Of a stretch of DNA of 64,000 nucleotides, positions 1 through 10,331 are shown piece after piece; position 1 is the stretch's first letter, and each line of letters begins with the position of its first letter. The notes beneath the pieces are model-generated. The model saw only the letters and a program-made list of their open reading frames with translations, did no database searches and was not told the origin of the DNA. The translations under genes and the position numbers were made by a program. The DNA comes from Diphasiastrum complanatum (Eukaryota; Streptophyta; Lycopodiopsida; Lycopodiales; Lycopodiaceae), in contig CM055103.1 in the NCBI GenBank assembly GCA_029204225.1, positions 43,842,604-43,906,603 of the forward strand. The letters are read 5' to 3'.

Positions 1-702
1 GATTGCAAGCAATAGCAAGAGCAAGATCCCTAGCAAGGAAGAGCAACGAAAAGCAAGCAAGCAAACAAGAGCACTAAACTTTAGATTAGGCTAACCTATA
101 AAACTTGAAAGCAAAAGAAGAGGAGCAAGAATGCTCACGAAAATGCGGTTTTATTGGCATCCAAGTTTCGCATGGATTATCCACGCAATATCTACGCGTG
201 GATGTTCCATGCGGCTTTTTTTTCCCTCTCTTCACACGTGAGAGGGTAACCCACATGGGCTCGCATGCTTTAAATGTCATTCATGCAAGTCATAATCTTT
301 TCTAGAATTTATGAGAATATTTTATTGTAGGATTTGACATAAAATCTTACATAAAATATAATTTTTAATATGATAGAACATAAAAAAAATCAATTCAAAG
401 ATCATTATGGTAGTATTTAATTGTTAAAACTAGTTTTATATTGTTATAAATTTTACTTTTCTTGAGATTTGACATACAAGACAAAATCACGAGATAAAAC
501 ATAGTACATATTGGGCGGAATGCGACACCCCTCTGGACAAGCTCACTATTCAAAACTTCAATTGGCCAAGAATTTCATCAGAGCACGGTTGGGATACGGA
601 TGTAGACGCCTGAAGGGATCTCACCCTATTTGCCAATAAATATTTCAACTGCTCTGATCCAACAATCTGCACAGCAACCACTTACACCCGGGACTTAGTT
701 CT
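1..702. other. left flank, no gene seen
   Basis: No coding region is convincing here. Short open frames at 86-305 have no recognisable domain. Bases 1-80 are a purine-rich stretch with repeated AGCAA words. A hairpin (listed separately) sits at 168-213. Bases 340-480 are AT-rich. The sequence next to the inverted repeat at 703 shows no resemblance I can see to the sequence beyond 10361, so no target duplication can be defined. Confidence 0.5.
168..213. repeat. imperfect hairpin followed by a T-run
   Basis: The arm GCATGGATTATCCACGC (170-186) pairs with CGTGGATGTTCCATGC further right with about 17 of 20 positions matched and a loop of roughly 6 bases. A T-run follows. It looks like a terminator by shape, but in a plant nucleus it is more likely a small palindromic repeat or the end of a MITE. 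No function is assigned. Confidence 0.45.
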
Positions 703-732
703 CATTAGAGGAGTTTCGAGCACCAAAAGGGC
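703..732 (+). repeat. left terminal inverted repeat
   Basis: It begins CATTAGAGGAGTT and continues to CCAAAAGGGC. It matches the reverse complement of 10332-10361 at 26 of 30 positions, including the first 13 in a row. The inner end overlaps a near-perfect palindrome, CAAAAGGGCCTTTTG (about 724-738). Confidence 0.8.
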
Positions 733-1121
733 CTTTTGTCAAAATGCGGTTTTTGACTTTTCAACTATTGACGTACACTTGGCCCAGTTATATATTTACA
801 TCTGTGAAAGACCGTAATGTTGTTTGCCGGTCGATTTCTTTTTTGGAACTTTTCGGTCATATTTTTATACAAATTAAAACTCCCGCCGGGTAGGGTCCTG
901 ACTTGTAATTGGACCGTAATTGTTGTCCGTGAGTTTCCTGAGTGCCCGGGACCTAACACTTGTGGTTAAAGTAGGTCTATTTTGATCTAACCATAGTTAG
1001 AATAGCATATATGATTTACGAAAGACCGTCAGCATTTATTACAAATTTGGTTATTTATTTTCATACTGATTCAGCTACATTTTGTTTCAAACTCTGTTGT
1101 TCATCTTCTTTTAGCTTTGCA

Positions 1122-2490
1122 ATGGCTTCTAGAAGCCGTAGACCGCAAAGCAATATTGTCTCAATTTTTGTTTGTAATGATAAAGACTTTGATGGCTCTT
1201 GGATACTAAATATCTATAGAAAATTTTACTAAGAACTCATGCATTCCTCATCAAGAGGTATTTTTGGTAAAAAGAGAAAATCAAATATGGATTATAGGAA
1301 TTTTTGAAAAGGTAGAATTTTAGACTTCAAAGTTTTACCTGGAGGTCGAAACATTTCAAAGATCTTGATTCAACATGTCTACATGCATAAGGAAATTAGA
1401 GTGGAAGGTGTAAGTTCAAATGACAGACTCAAATGCAATTGTAAGTTTTGGAGAATTTTTTGCTTTGAGCTTTGCATTAATCATTTAGACGTGTATCTGA
1501 GTTTTTAAATGGCATATAATTTTATGGATTTGTGTAGACTGGTATCCATCAAGCATTATCGAATGGCAACCTATACAATCCCTTGTCGGCATCATGGGCG
1601 TCATTCATTCTGATATTGGTCTTCTGCAATACAAGAACCGCTCTGGATTCTTGTATTTTCTTCTATGATTCATTTTACACACCATCCAGTTTAGGTGGAA
1701 AATTAGAGGTGATATCATTACCCTCTTTCTCAAGCAAAGAATGGATTTCTCCAAATTCCACCATAGCAGAGAGCTTCTGATCAAGGTTTTTTATGGACAT
1801 TCAAAACTATATGAAATGTAGCACAGGTTCAAAAAACAATAGATTGCACTGATTTTTGCCTATTGCAATATTTGTTGATTTTTTTGTTGAATGTAATATT
1901 CGTAGAACAGTGACAATGTTTATTTGTAGTGATTTAACAGACAATATTTTATCAAGCCTCCTTGATGATCATTGGGATAAAAGAGTAATGGCAATATTGA
2001 GTGCATAGTTAATGGATCGTCAATGAAATTTAGATATCTTATAGAAAAACAAGTGCTTTCTTTAACATTTTATTATAGAAGATGGTCCAAAGTTGGCAAT
2101 GGATGAAAAACATTGGATTAGGATTTTACAGTGAATCATCAAGATCAAATAGAAATCCAAGTGAGGAAAAATAATTCTACTCTTACAGCAATTGAGGTGG
2201 AAGAAGATTGGACACTCGATTACATTCGATTATAGCTTACATTGTTGCAATATGATACTCCTAAACACTTCTGTTTTCGAGTCAACGAGATATTGGTAGG
2301 TGTATGTGTATTTATTTCAGTTTACATTTGAAATGACTTTCAATGATTTTATTTAAACATGTTTCAGTGTTTTCGGTATTGCAATATTTCATTTAACATA
2401 ATCTTAATGTTAATATTGTTTAACAAGTTTCTTTGATGTACAGGTAAGACCAAGACAAGAAAGTCTCATAGAGTGCAAGGACTTAAATAG
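1122..2490 (+). pseudogene. unknown protein of the H3-ULP1 transposon, decayed, spliced
   Basis: I do not recognise this protein. From ATG 1122 (MASRSRRPQ) one frame runs to 1440 with two in-frame stops (TAA about 1230, TGA about 1305). The residues after each stop look like protein (GRILDFKVLPGGRN, KILIQHVYMHKEIRVEG). A GTAAGT donor at 1441 joins to an acceptor ending GTGTAG near 1538, with phase kept, and reads on WYPSSIIEWQPIQSL. A later exon holds IEIQVRKNNSTLTAIEVEEDW and LLQYDTPKHFCFRVNE. The last exon ends near TAG 2488-2490, overlapping tail to tail with the end of the H3-ULP1 gene. Coding origin is supported by splice phase and continuous frame. The function is unknown; the open stretch around 1583-1780 in another frame is a shadow. 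Confidence 0.5.
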
Positions 2491-4339
2491 ACATTTCAAT
2501 CAAAGGTGCCTGAGGCATATCCTCGAGCACTGTAACCTCATCCACAGATCCCCTGGCAGGTTCATCCGAGGCACCTTCATGCTTGTAGGGCCTTGCACAC
2601 AATAGTAAGATTTTCAACATTTCATGCCGATACTGATGAATCGCATTTGTTGATACCGCAGGAACTGCAAGATAAAATATCGAGTGTATGTATGTATTAG
2701 CCAATGATTTAAAAAATATAAATTTACAAAGTTAACAATATATCATCAGGATACTGGAACATTGAAAAAAATACCTCACGGATACTAGCATCTGAAGGTT
2801 GCACCATATACCAATCCAAGAACGATTTAACATTCCAGATTGAATACCATCCACAGCTGAAAGCATCGTCTTGTTGCAAAGATTGAGAAATCACAACGAA
2901 AAATTGTTAAATTATAATTCAATATAATTCTAAACTCCATGCCATCATGCAAATAAAATATGTAAAAAGATTCTTTTTACCTTTGCATCAACAACCTCTA
3001 TGTTGGTATTTACAATCAGCCCATCCGGCATGGGCAATAGCTCCACCATCCTTTTGTACATGGATTTAACCATGGAATGGGTGGCATGCAAAGAATTCAT
3101 TGTCATGCACACAGGTGTGCAGCTTCCAGTCGAATCCACTTTCATGGATATGACGTGCACACTCCAATGTTTTCTGCCAGAAAATGACAAGCAATGAATT
3201 ACTAGAATCTATGAGTTTCCAAAAGACAAATCTTACAGAAAACAAATATTACAAGAAGAAACTATCTTACTTTGAACAGTATGGGATGATGAACATTGAT
3301 GCCTCCTTGCTAGTGTGCCTGAAGAGCCTTCTGGCTTTCCTCTCTTTATTCAACAGATGCCCAAAAAATGGAGATACAACAAAAATTTCCTTCGTGACTG
3401 TATATGTATATATATGTACATAGTATGCACAAGCAGATTCAACTATTGTGTCTGAGATATATGAGGTCTTCTCTTTTAGCTCCCTACAATGCTGGTCTTT
3501 GATATGCATTGCAAAATTAATATCGTCTATACAAAACATAAACTCCCCTCCGAGATCATCTATTTTCTTGGCTATATACAGATCAAAATCAATGTACCTC
3601 TCAAAATCAAAAAATGTGTCTTTAGGTTTATTTGGAAGTCTGATGTGCAACTCTTTATCAGTTGCATCAACGTCAGAAACAATCATGTCCACCACTATAT
3701 TTAGGTCATTCTCATGTATAGAAGGAGAATTGTGCAATTGAAGATCAGGGGTTACGGGAGGACTCTCAACTAGTGGAATTGCGGATGTACTAGCCAGATC
3801 TTTTCTAATGGGAGGAGGTGAGGGTGAAGAGCTGGGAGACCTGGGCTTGGGTTGCGAACGCTTGGGCTGTGCTTGCTTTCTCTTTTTGCGAGGTGGGACA
3901 GGCCTGCTTTTAAGAGAAACTCGCCTCTGTGTGAATCCAAACTTAAATATGCTGTCATAGGTGTTTCGAAGCCTCATGACAAGAAGCATGTCCTTGGGCA
4001 TCAATGTCACCCTCTTGCCATGAATGGAGCACAACATCAAATCCTCAAACAATTTTGTCTGCAAGTCCTCGTATGCAGTATGGAGGGCTCCAATGAAGTG
4101 ATATTCCACCTCACTGCATAGGGCAGATGGGTGGTCATATCTTGTGTAACCTCCCTCACAGCCCGGTAGAAGGCTGCTTTTGGGATCAGAAGTTTGGTTC
4201 TCCTCTGCAAGGCCCTGATGGCTCTCAACCATGGACGGCGCGGTCTTCCACGTCTTTGCGGACGTACGGGTTTAGATGTCTGGGGATGGGACGGTTGAAC
4301 AAAAGTGGTAAGCCTAGCGGTTTGCTTCGTCCGAGCCAT
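2483..4339 (-). CDS. histone H3-fold protein fused to a ULP1/C48-like cysteine protease
   Basis: The start (4339) reads MARTKQTAR, identical to the canonical H3 tail through R8, then diverges (LTTF; K9 lost). An H3 fold follows: the alphaN-alpha1 region includes LLIPKAAFYRAVREVTQ; after one frameshift near 4125, alpha2 reads GALHTAYEDLQTKLFED, then LCSIHGKRVTLMPKD and alpha3. LLIP and a long loop 1 recall plant CenH3. Next comes a basic, Pro/Ser-rich linker (PPRKKRKQ), then a protease region: FIIPY, His in KHWSVHVISM (3167-3169), Asn in TMNSL at the acid position (3095-3097), Gln in QQDD, Cys in FSCGWY (2853-2855). Donor 3270 joins acceptor 3174 in phase, rebuilding a Lys codon. Further introns start at 2980 and 2774. 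The end is either TGA 2614-2616 (phase-consistent) or TAA 2483-2485 (longer frame). Likely role (inference): a chromatin-directed deSUMOylase-like or processing protease of the transposon. Confidence 0.8.
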
Positions 4340-4400
4340 TGAGGCCGGATATCTATACCACGCAAGGACAGAGACACAGTAGAAGAGACACTGAGAACTC

Positions 4401-5360
4401 TAACGGTGATATCACTACGATGCGAGAGAGTGGCAGAGTTAGGCGGGGAGACGTAGGGGCTCGTGTGATTACGATACTGGGAAAGTCAGGCTGATATTGC
4501 TACGACGCGAGAGGGTGTAAGGAACAGGCATGGGGACGAGGTCGCTCGCGTGATGGCAATATCACGAATGCAGGTCGTATGGAAGCAATCAAACGTGACA
4601 GCAAATTATGCGAAAACCTGTACAATCCCTGGAAATGGACCTATATAGGGGTAAAAAGTTGGCACGTGTGAATACCAACGACACGTGGCCCAGTCAGTAG
4701 CTAACATGTGGAACCACATGTCTATATATGCATGTGTGAAACTGCATGTTTGGATCAACATGTGTGGGATCCCACGTGGGGACACATGGCCGAATGGATT
4801 AGTGACATGTGTTCTCGCACGTATAGGCTCGCACGTGTGGTCACGTGGCCCAATCAGTACCTAACGTGTGGGGCCACACTTCTGTATCTGCACGTGTGAA
4901 ACTTGCATGTGTGGCCATGTGGTCGAATGGTTTGGTGACATGTGTTCTGGCACGTGTTAGCTCGCACGTGTTGGCACATGGCCGAATGGCAGATTGACGC
5001 GTATTGTAGCACGTGTGGTCTCGCACATGTGGACGGTTGTACTACATGCCATAGATCTGATCCGTTGTTGGATCGACAAGTGTACGGCTTGGATTTTATT
5101 GGTTTTAGCTATATAAATATTGTTTGATCAGTTAAAACATTTTGCTAAGTTTTGGATTTTCACTCCTTGTAGCTCTTTGTGTGTGAACACTACTATTTCT
5201 TTGCAGTATCGCTACCACGTGAGAATCTTTCATAGATTCTAGACAATCTAAGATCCCTTGCGTCGTTCCGATATCAGGTCATTCACCAATATTCCCATCA
5301 CGCGAGGATTTCCAGATTGTCTTCTTACTCCTTGCCACCCCGCGTCGTAGCGATACTCGG
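4401..5360. promoter_or_regulatory. bidirectional promoter between two divergent transposon genes
   Basis: Two opposed TATA boxes frame the region: CTATATAGG at 4641-4649 for the minus-strand H3-ULP1 gene (about 300 bp before its ATG), and CTATATAAAT at 5109-5118 for the plus-strand gene (about 270 bp before its ATG). A CACGTG-type array fills the space between. Both leaders carry the motif CG(C/T)(G/A)TCGTAG(C/T)(G/A)ATA in the sense of their own transcript: 4408-4426 and 4492-4512 on the minus strand, 5341-5357 on the plus strand. A reversed copy lies at 5206-5219. The layout suggests joint control of both genes. Confidence 0.6.
4663..5040. repeat. dense CACGTG / ACATGTG array with imperfect tandem units
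   Basis: CACGTG, CATGTG and ACGTGTGG words occur every 10-25 bases. Larger imperfect units repeat, each with (C/A)ACGTGTGAA-CTGCATGT, a (C/G)CCGAATGG-like word, TGACATGTGTTCT and CTCGCACGTG. For example, about 4726-4890 is echoed by 4893-5000. CACGTG is the plant G-box core bound by bZIP and bHLH factors. An array this dense between divergent genes could instead bind an element-encoded protein. Confidence 0.7.
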
Positions 5361-5382
5361 CCCTACTAGTCATACTTTCGAG

Positions 5383-6562
5383 ATGGCCGCCTCATCCTCT
5401 AATACTTTTGATTTTGCGTTGCACGCCTTCCTCGTTGAATCTGGTGCTGGTAACTACATAGGTCACTATAAGACGTATTTCAATATGACTTTTGATATTG
5501 AGAGGTTTGGATTAGAACATAAATCCTATTTTCCAACGTTGTATAAAGAGTATTATGATAGTCTGAATTAGTCTATGTTAATAATGGATAATCTACGATT
5601 CAGTACTTGTCCAACCATCTTCCAAGCAAAGCCACAACCGACGATTCACAAAAATTGTGAGTGATTTTAAACGCGTGGTTCATTGTGACCAGCACAATCG
5701 ATCATGTCATTTTTTGCAGGAAGGCATGGGCTTTGTGTTTTATCTTTCTGCTCTTGTTCCTGAGGAGGCAAGAACTTTGAGGCTTAGCATTAAGGGTGCC
5801 TCATCATCAACTAATTCTATGATATCAGAGTCAACTATTGTTGATGACGCCTTGGGTGCTGACGAGGAGGCAAGATTGGCATCAATGTACGACCTAGCCG
5901 AGTCTCGTGCATTGTCCATTTCTTTCGTATCTGACGTGCATCCATATGACAAAACCAAGACTCTCCTCAATTTGCCAGTGTATTACATGAATAGTGTCTC
6001 ATACCTCTCACTGAATGATGTTGGAGATGTTCTTGATCTGAGGGAGGACGAAATATTATCGATTTTGTCTAATTTCATCAAAGAATTTGGGGACTTCATA
6101 GATCTCGATGGTGATGATGATCTACGTGCTTCTATTGATTACAAAGATGGAGATGAATGGATGGATGGGACTGAAGCACTACAGTCAATCATGTCTGAAA
6201 GTAGGGCATACCAGACAAATTTACCCTATGAGGAGGAATTTTTGAAAATCCGAAGCAGATATGTGTCACGTGGTCTTCGGAAACTAGTCCATCCAGTGCT
6301 TCGATGACCATTGTTGCTGGTCATGATCTACATACTGCTGCACTTATTGAAGCTGATGGTAGGTAAATCAAGTTTTATTTAATGAGATTTTTATTGAAAT
6401 GTAGTTATTTTGTTTATCAAGACATGTGACCTTTGCTCGTATTTTACAGGCTACTGTGGAGGTGGATGCCTTTGCAACAAGGCATGGATATTTGAGAGAA
6501 GGCCAGGGATCACGACAAAGGGATTCATCCCTGTCCAATTATTTGAAGTGCTTTATAAATAA
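5383..6562 (+). CDS. unknown acidic protein of the H3-ULP1 transposon, 3 exons, disrupted
   Basis: I recognise no domain. The first exon starts at ATG 5383 (MAASSSNTFDFALHAFLVES) and stays open to a TAG at 5569. A shift of frame is needed to reach NRRFTKI before the GTGAGT donor at 5657. The acceptor TTTTTTGCAG ends at 5719 and opens a long exon (EGMGFVFYLSALVPEEAR) rich in Asp and Glu (DFIDLDGDDDLR). Before the donor at 6359 the frame changes again, to MTIVAGHDLHTAALIEADG. This splices in phase to the exon at 6450, giving a Cys-rich YCGGGCLCNKAW and a stop at 6560-6562. It diverges from the H3-ULP1 gene and shares its promoter region, so the two products may act together. The two frame breaks may be decay or unseen introns. 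Confidence 0.5.
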
Positions 6563-7043
6563 AGAGATTTGCATTCATCATAACAAAGTTTCTTTAGATG
6601 CTGCGACAATAATAATGGCAATTAAAGTGTTATCCTATTTCTCAAACGGGCATAAATACCCTCCGAATACATATAAATTTATTTTTGCGAAGAGAGACAT
6701 TGTCGTATAAGTATTTGGCTATGTAGCTAAGGAAGTTCCGAAAAGGTCTTCCTCTTTAGTTCTGGATACATTGACTTGAGCAAAAGAAGATCGATTGATT
6801 TTATAGATCCATATGATAAAAAAAAATTTCTTCATGACCACACAACAAAGTTGATCATTAAAGACAAAGAGAAACAATGATTTTGCCTTGCATTGTACTA
6901 CAAATGATGCGATATAATACATATACTTTTTTCGTCTGATATCATGAAAATTACTATGGGTTGAGTCTTGCATCAATATTATTTTCGTCTATAAATTTGC
7001 ACGCCTTTATGAATTTCTAATAATTTGTTGATCTAGTTTTATA
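6563..7043. other. gap between convergent transposon genes
   Basis: AT-rich sequence between the end of the unknown plus gene and the last exon of the transposase. The frames at 6426-6710 and 6719-6976 are shadows without domain signal. Probably 3' untranslated sequence of both genes. Confidence 0.4.
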
Positions 7044-9676
7044 TCAGATTTGAATACACCTCTAGAACCATTGAAATAGCTGGATGATGTAACTATTTTT
7101 TTGAGATGTTCCACCGTGTTGTGTATTTTGATGAAATGCTGCTCTGGCTTGCCAATGCGATTTCTCCATTCCTTGTGATGACCAAATACTTAGACTGCCA
7201 TAAGCTTTTGCAAAAAATGATGCATGATGTCATCAAATGTGCTGCAATATTAGAGATACATATAATGTCATATTAATCATTTTAAATTTAGCATATGTGC
7301 AATGAGATTATAAATCGAAGAGTTAGTTACATTGAAAAGAGATTTACCATATAATGCGTAATATGATCTTCACCCCAGACATCTTTAACTACATCCACAA
7401 ACTCAATTGTTGATTTCTCAATTAGTAGGACATTAGTATCAGACAGTTTATCTTTTCTGAGCAATTTGACCATGTTGTCAAGCTTTGTCCAGACTTCAAC
7501 TTTTTTAATCCTCATTGTTCCTTTTTCTTCGAAATCCTTTGTGGCATTGAGTACATCTATCCAAATTGAGTACTAGATTTTAGTTGGTTTTCCGGAATGA
7601 TTTGATAAGAAACGACGAGCTTTGGATCCTCCTATACTTGGTTTGCATGGGATGTTTCCCGTTTTCCCTGAAAGCTTCTCGTCATTTTGTATTTTAACGT
7701 GTCCTTTATGAAGTCCCGCTTTTGATAAAACTTCTTCCAATTGAGCTATTGCCTTTTTGGCTAATGACTCTGGCTTAGTATTCCAAGCAAACCAAATATG
7801 AAGGTATGTCAATTTTTTGATAATTCTAACCTCTCCATGTAGTGTACAAATGTGAACATTTTTAAGTGGAGTCGGTAAGACTGGTTTCCAAGTCGGATCT
7901 TCTATATCCCTTGAAACTCATGTGCTCTTCGACATGTCATGTGTAGTTTTCATGCAATAGAGGCATGGATGTTTTGAATTTGCTCCATGTGAGACGTTGA
8001 ACATGCACTTCAACGACTTCAGGTCTCCAACCAAATGCCATTCCACCTTAAAATCACCTATTCCAGGAACATTGAGTGGTGTGTCGCTCATATGATTCTT
8101 AATTATCTCTGGATATTCTGTTTTACTAAAAATCCAAAATAGAATGTCATGATCTTCTTTTAAAACTTGTTTGAAACACAAAATCATGAACTATTTTAGG
8201 AGAATTGAACTCAGACCTATAATAACAAAACAATATTAGCTCAAAAGACAAAACCATTAATTCTCGAAATGAATTAGTTGCTAGTACTCAATAGAATAGA
8301 TTTAAACCTGGAAAGCTGCCAACCACCAAATATTATTTTTGGACTGCACACTGAAATCAAGACTCTCCGAGTTTATCGTATTGCTTAATGCTCCATTCAT
8401 AAGTGTAACACTAACCCTTTCCAGATTTTGTCCCTTTATTACTTCTGATTCATCTAACTTGAGAACTAATATCAATTTTTCAGCACTTTCATTTGTGATC
8501 CCATAAAACTTTACAATAAATCTCAGTAAATGATTCAGATGTACAAACATATTGTTGGTAGAATGACAAAGTGTCATGTTTTGAGTTATAAATTTCATTT
8601 ATATGGTAAGGAGTACCAATGATGTTTTACAAACCCCTGTTTAACACATCCATCTCTAATTTGATTTGAAAGGGCCGGGGAATAGGAAATTTTTTTATAT
8701 GTACTTGTCCAAATGTCCCTTTGATAATTTTAAACATTGTGTCATATGCATCCCTGCTAATACCAGAATAATCACATGCTCCTTGTATCAATTTTTGGTC
8801 AATGATCTTGTCGACTTCGTCCATAAGGGCCTCTGCAATCTTGGACTTGATTCAAGAATATCGTTGATTTCCAAGTAGACTCATCGTTGACTTGGCTGTA
8901 AGTACTAAACTCAAAGACTTTCTAATCATGTCCTTGTCTTTCAGATTTTCATTGGTGACTAAAGCTGATCTGCAAATTAAAAATAAGATTTAGAAAAAGA
9001 AACAATTCACAACCATTGAGTGCTAGATGAAACAAAACACATGAATAGTTTAAAACATAATCTTACTTGAAAGCATATATTCTTTTTTTTCGTTGACCCC
9101 CACTTGTTGAAAGCTCGTCAATACTTTTTAAAATTACTCTTTTTTCTTATTGTTCAGTATTTTCTTCCGTAATATGTTTACTTCTACATTTATTTGACAA
9201 TATGAGGTACCCAATGTTTGTACAATTAGTCTCATATTGTCAGTTTCTTGGTTAAGGTTTAATATAATATCTTGCAAATGAGAATTATCTATCTTCAAGA
9301 TTTCATTCTCTTTTTTTGTTTGCAAAAAAAGAGTTTCTTTTTCTCGGTAGTCAGTAAGCAAACCATTCAACATATTTTCCAAACAATGGATTTTTTTCAT
9401 TGAATTACTAATGCCATAACTTTTCAATCTTTCACAATAACCCAATAGACCATTGTGTCCTTCACACAAAAACAGTATGAGTTGTGTGACCGATCTAAAA
9501 TTTGGATGTTGCATTGAGCTTGGATCGATTGGATACAAACTTCCATCAACCCATAGATCACAATGTTTCTTGTCTTACATCCTTTGGTGAGCTGGTAAGG
9601 TGGATCCTTTCAGATTTTTTCTCGACAGTGGAACATATTTTGTGGGAAGATCAATATGGAGATGATATTTAGACAT
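7044..9676 (-). pseudogene. DDE transposase with RAG1/Transib-like motif order, decayed, 4 exons
   Basis: Likely exons: 9676-9067, 8969-8308, 8190-7348, 7241-7044, with GT..AG ends, about 770 codons. Start MSKYHLHIDLPTKYV. A coiled-coil stretch (KENEILKIDNSHLQDIILNL) lies in exon 1. Exon 2 has LILVLKLDESEV (first Asp, 8452-8454). Exon 3 has EWHLVGDLKS (second Asp, 8023-8025), then HPCLYC (C-x2-C) and ICTLH. It ends WGEDHITHYM. Exon 4 has WSSQGMEKSHWQ with the final Glu at 7164-7166. D, D, CxxC, H, E is the order seen in RNase-H transposases such as RAG1/Transib; membership is my inference from motifs. Breaks: in-frame stops at 9575, about 8867, 8630, about 7918, 7573, about 7230 and 7062, and frameshifts near 9140 and 8490. 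It is therefore inactive here. Confidence 0.68.
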
Positions 9677-9765
9677 CTTTATAATCGATAGATTAATCCA
9701 GTAGGAAACCAACTTGTTATATATTTTGTAAGCTATTAAAACTCGTCTTAATTAAAAAAAATTAA

Positions 9766-10038
9766 TTGGAAAAGTTTGAAATGACCTTGGCGCTCTTTTT
9801 GATCCATCACACTCCATGTTTCTTGCTTTATATGCAAAATCAAAGCTTTGCAGTTATGAGCAAAATAAGCAAAATATTTTTTCAATAGATGTGTGTTGAA
9901 ATTGCAAATTTTTGAATTGCAAAAGTTTGAAATAACCTTGCCACTCCATTTGATCCAAGACACTCTGTATTTTCCGAATTGCAAAAATTTAGATTCACGT
10001 TGGCGCTCATTGTGATCCAAAATATTCAAAGTTTCTTG
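9766..10038. repeat. three subterminal direct repeats of about 60 bp
   Basis: Units start near 9766, 9916 and 9978. Each carries TTG(C/G)AAAA-(G/A)TTT(G/A)(G/A)A, then a core like CTTGGCGCTC and TGATCCA, and two continue to GTTTCTTG. They sit between the transposase start and the right terminus, where DNA transposons often place transposase-binding sites. Confidence 0.6.
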
Positions 10039-10331
10039 ACATAATTTTCAGATCGATAAGACTGTTTTCCTTTGATGTGAATGCTTTGAGTAGATGGAAA
10101 GAAACTTTGATGTGCAATACAATTTGCATTTACATGAGAAGTTATGTTAGTTAATGGTAGAAAATAGATTCTTGAAGTATGGACCCCACGCGTTGCAGCT
10201 ACCCAACTTCCAGTTAACTACATACGTTACTAGTGAGGTCAAGTCATCGGATTTGTGCGGGTAGACCAAAAATTCGGTTGGAGTTTTAAAATCCGACGAT
10301 TTTCTCTCTCCTACGTGGCATTTGTTAGATA

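Noticed and set aside
4037-4339. A canonical host histone H3 gene
   Set aside because: Only the first nine residues and the core fold match. The rest of the tail, the linker and the C-terminal protease domain are unlike any replication H3, and it lies inside the inverted-repeat element.
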